In this document: positions 62,619 to 64,000 of the stretch, one piece after another
Position numbering within the stretch: the stretch's first letter is position 1
Layout of the letters: each line of letters opens with the position of its first letter
Made by a program: the position numbers and the translations under genes
Notes under the pieces: model-generated
Database searches by the model: none
What the model was told of the DNA's origin: nothing
Seen by the model: the letters and a program-made list of their open reading frames with translations, nothing else
DNA from: Novosphingobium sp. 32-60-15
Lineage (GTDB): Bacteria > Pseudomonadota > Alphaproteobacteria > Sphingomonadales > Sphingomonadaceae
Direction: 5' to 3'
Assembly (NCBI RefSeq): GCF_002280675.1
Contig: NZ_NCEN01000002.1
Location: 62,001 to 126,000 of the forward strand
DNA: 64,000 nucleotides

Positions 62619-63344
62619 ATGGCATTGCTCGACGGAAAAATTGCAGTGGTAACCGGCGCTTCTTCCGGGATTGGCGAGGCTATTGCGCGAAGGCTGGCCG
62701 CTGCCGGGGCAACGGTCGTGCTGGCTGCGCGGCGCGAAGACCGGTTGGCGGCTTTGGCGCAGGAACTGGGCGGGAAGACCGGATATTTCGCGACCGACCT
62801 TGCGCTGCCCGATGCTCCGCAGGCGCTGCTCGATCATGTCACAGCGCATAATGGCACGCCCGATATCGTAATCCACAATGCTGCTGTGCTGCACGTGGGT
62901 TCTGTCGAGGAGTTCGATCTTGCCCACTTGCAGCCGATGATTGCGATCAATTACGAATCCGTGGTGCGCAGTTGCTATTTGTTTGCCCGCGCGATGAAAG
63001 CGGCAGGGCACGGCCACATCATCAATATTTCCAGCCTTGGCGCCAATATCACGGCGGTGGGCACAGGTATCTATGGCGGCCTTAAAAAAGCGCTTGAGAT
63101 GTTCACCGATGCGCTGCGGATAGAGCTTGCGGGCACTGGCGTCAAAGTCGGGCTGGTATCGCCAGGCACCACCAGCACCGAGATATTCGAGCCAATGAAG
63201 GCAGACGGCAAGCCTGCGTGGGACACCTATATACCGGCGCTCGATCCAGACGACATTGCAGGCGCGGTGCTATTCCTTCTCGAACAATCGCCTCGTGCCA
63301 ACGCTGCGCGCGTCCACGTCTATTCGGCGCACGAAGTGTTCTGA
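62619..63344 (+). CDS. SDR-family oxidoreductase
   Basis: The protein has 241 residues: VTGASSGIGEAIARRLA, AARREDR (NADP-type), HNAAVLHV, the catalytic ISSLGANITAVGTGIYGGLK and a C-terminus without the usual DGG (HVYSAHEVF). That ending and the YxxxK context resemble the YdfG/serine-dehydrogenase-like branch. A TTG at 62601 is in frame, but the ATG at 62619 gives the family start MALLDGKIAVV. It is the last gene of the molybdopterin operon. Confidence 0.85.
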   Translation: MALLDGKIAVVTGASSGIGEAIARRLAAAGATVVLAARREDRLAALAQELGGKTGYFATDLALPDAPQALLDHVTAHNGTPDIVIHNAAVLHVGSVEEFDLAHLQPMIAINYESVVRSCYLFARAMKAAGHGHIINISSLGANITAVGTGIYGGLKKALEMFTDALRIELAGTGVKVGLVSPGTTSTEIFEPMKADGKPAWDTYIPALDPDDIAGAVLFLLEQSPRANAARVHVYSAHEVF

Positions 63345-63397
63345 TTGAAGCTGCGCCGGGCGGCTTGGGCCCGGCGTAGTACCTTAGGGTCAGGACC

Positions 63398-64000
63398 CTA
63401 GTTGAGGCCGAGCATTTCTGCGTCTGCCGTCTCTGGATAGAGCGTGAGCGGCAAGCCCGCGACGGTGGGCCCGAAGTAATAGGCATGGCCGCCAGATTTG
63501 AGCGCGCGGGCGTGGCGAACCCCATACCCTGCTGCTTCCAGTCGCTGGCGCGCGCCCTCGACATCATTGTGGATCATGTCGACCGATGCCAACGCGCCTT
63601 GTATGCCATCTAGCAGCGCTGACGGGCCTTCGATCAGGCGAACGCGGTGTGTCCCGCAAAGTGCGCGCATGCCAAGGCCTGCTGCATCGGTTGCCTGAAA
63701 TTCCATGTCAAAGTGCCGGGTCAGGTCGGCGGCAAGCGAATCGATATTTTTCGAAACCACTGTCATGCAGCCAATCTTGGGCGGGGCAGCATCGTCGAGC
63801 GCGTCGAACGGCAGTTCGGACCGGACTTGCGCCTCGTTAACCCCTTCGGTGCAGGCGAGGAACTTGATGCCATGGAAATCGGGGCCGAACAGATATTCGT
63901 TGACTTCGGGCACCGGCAAATAGCTGGTCGCGATTGGCAAATGTCCTGCGGCGGTCATCCGCGCGAGCACAGATTCCGCATCGGCGACATCGACCGCGAT
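63398..64000 (-). CDS. VOC-family protein (5' end outside window)
   Basis: The frame is open to the right edge, so the N-terminus is missing; at least 200 residues are visible. Two VOC modules can be seen: AESVLARMTAAGHLPIATSY with YLFGPDFHGIKF, then IGCMTVVSKNIDSLAADLTR with FDMEFQATDAAGLGM, and VDMIHNDVEGARQRLEAAGY. The fold covers glyoxalases, epimerases and extradiol dioxygenases; I cannot assign a reaction. It is convergent with the molybdopterin operon. Confidence 0.8.
   Translation of the reverse strand: MAVDVADAESVLARMTAAGHLPIATSYLPVPEVNEYLFGPDFHGIKFLACTEGVNEAQVRSELPFDALDDAAPPKIGCMTVVSKNIDSLAADLTRHFDMEFQATDAAGLGMRALCGTHRVRLIEGPSALLDGIQGALASVDMIHNDVEGARQRLEAAGYGVRHARALKSGGHAYYFGPTVAGLPLTLYPETADAEMLGLN

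Overview
The window looks like chromosomal DNA of a sphingomonad-type alphaproteobacterium (Novosphingobium/Sphingobium-like). This is inferred from the high-GC codon use, the TonB receptor, the many Rieske oxygenases and short-chain dehydrogenases, and a family of palindromic intergenic repeats. There are no tRNA or rRNA genes, no CRISPR array and no complete transposase. Both ends cut through genes: a REC-EAL response regulator at the left and a VOC-fold protein at the right.

Left part (1-30.3 kb), mostly core physiology. A signalling cluster comes first: a REC-EAL regulator coupled to a Cache/HAMP histidine kinase, and a divergent PAS histidine kinase that is frameshifted in this sequence. 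Then come a TonB-dependent receptor; a three-gene exporter (ABC, HlyD, TolC) whose ABC ATPase domain has lost its catalytic motifs; a phosphomannomutase; folD; an AarF/UbiB kinase with a DCC protein; ribH; an Hsp70-like protein; an SDR-thiolase pair; glutaryl-CoA dehydrogenase; an FAH-family hydrolase; and a methylcrotonyl-CoA carboxylase-type operon that also carries a maleylacetoacetate isomerase. Between the two carboxylase genes sits a repeat-bounded cassette encoding a DUF559 nuclease-like protein, fused into the operon by start/stop overlaps on both sides. LysR and OmpA-family genes close this half.

Right part (30.6-64 kb), a dense catabolic island. It holds a sulfotransferase-DUF1214-SDR operon. 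A six-gene operon follows, encoding Rieske dioxygenase alpha and beta, an FAD reductase, an SDR, a TetR regulator and an acyl-CoA-dehydrogenase-fold monooxygenase; it lies divergent from its ferredoxin across a perfect palindrome. Next are a second Rieske oxygenase with a SnoaL protein, an AraC regulator, and an SDR-VOC-hydrolase operon. Another operon encodes two Rieske-oxygenase-like proteins with complementary losses (one keeps the Rieske ligands, the other keeps the mononuclear-iron motif) plus a luciferase-like oxidoreductase. The rest includes a TetR, a phytoene-desaturase-like flavoprotein, a mirror-symmetric block of two APH-like kinases around two SDRs, a CapA-like protein, and a molybdopterin oxidoreductase operon. 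I cannot name the substrate. The content suggests stepwise oxygenation, dehydrogenation and hydrolysis of a ring compound such as an aromatic, terpenoid or steroid-like molecule.

The most interesting items are the complementary Rieske pair, the DUF559 cassette, the ABC transporter with a degenerate ATPase, the 274-base three-stem element at 56.6-56.9 kb, and the palindromic repeat family whose hairpin stems co-vary.
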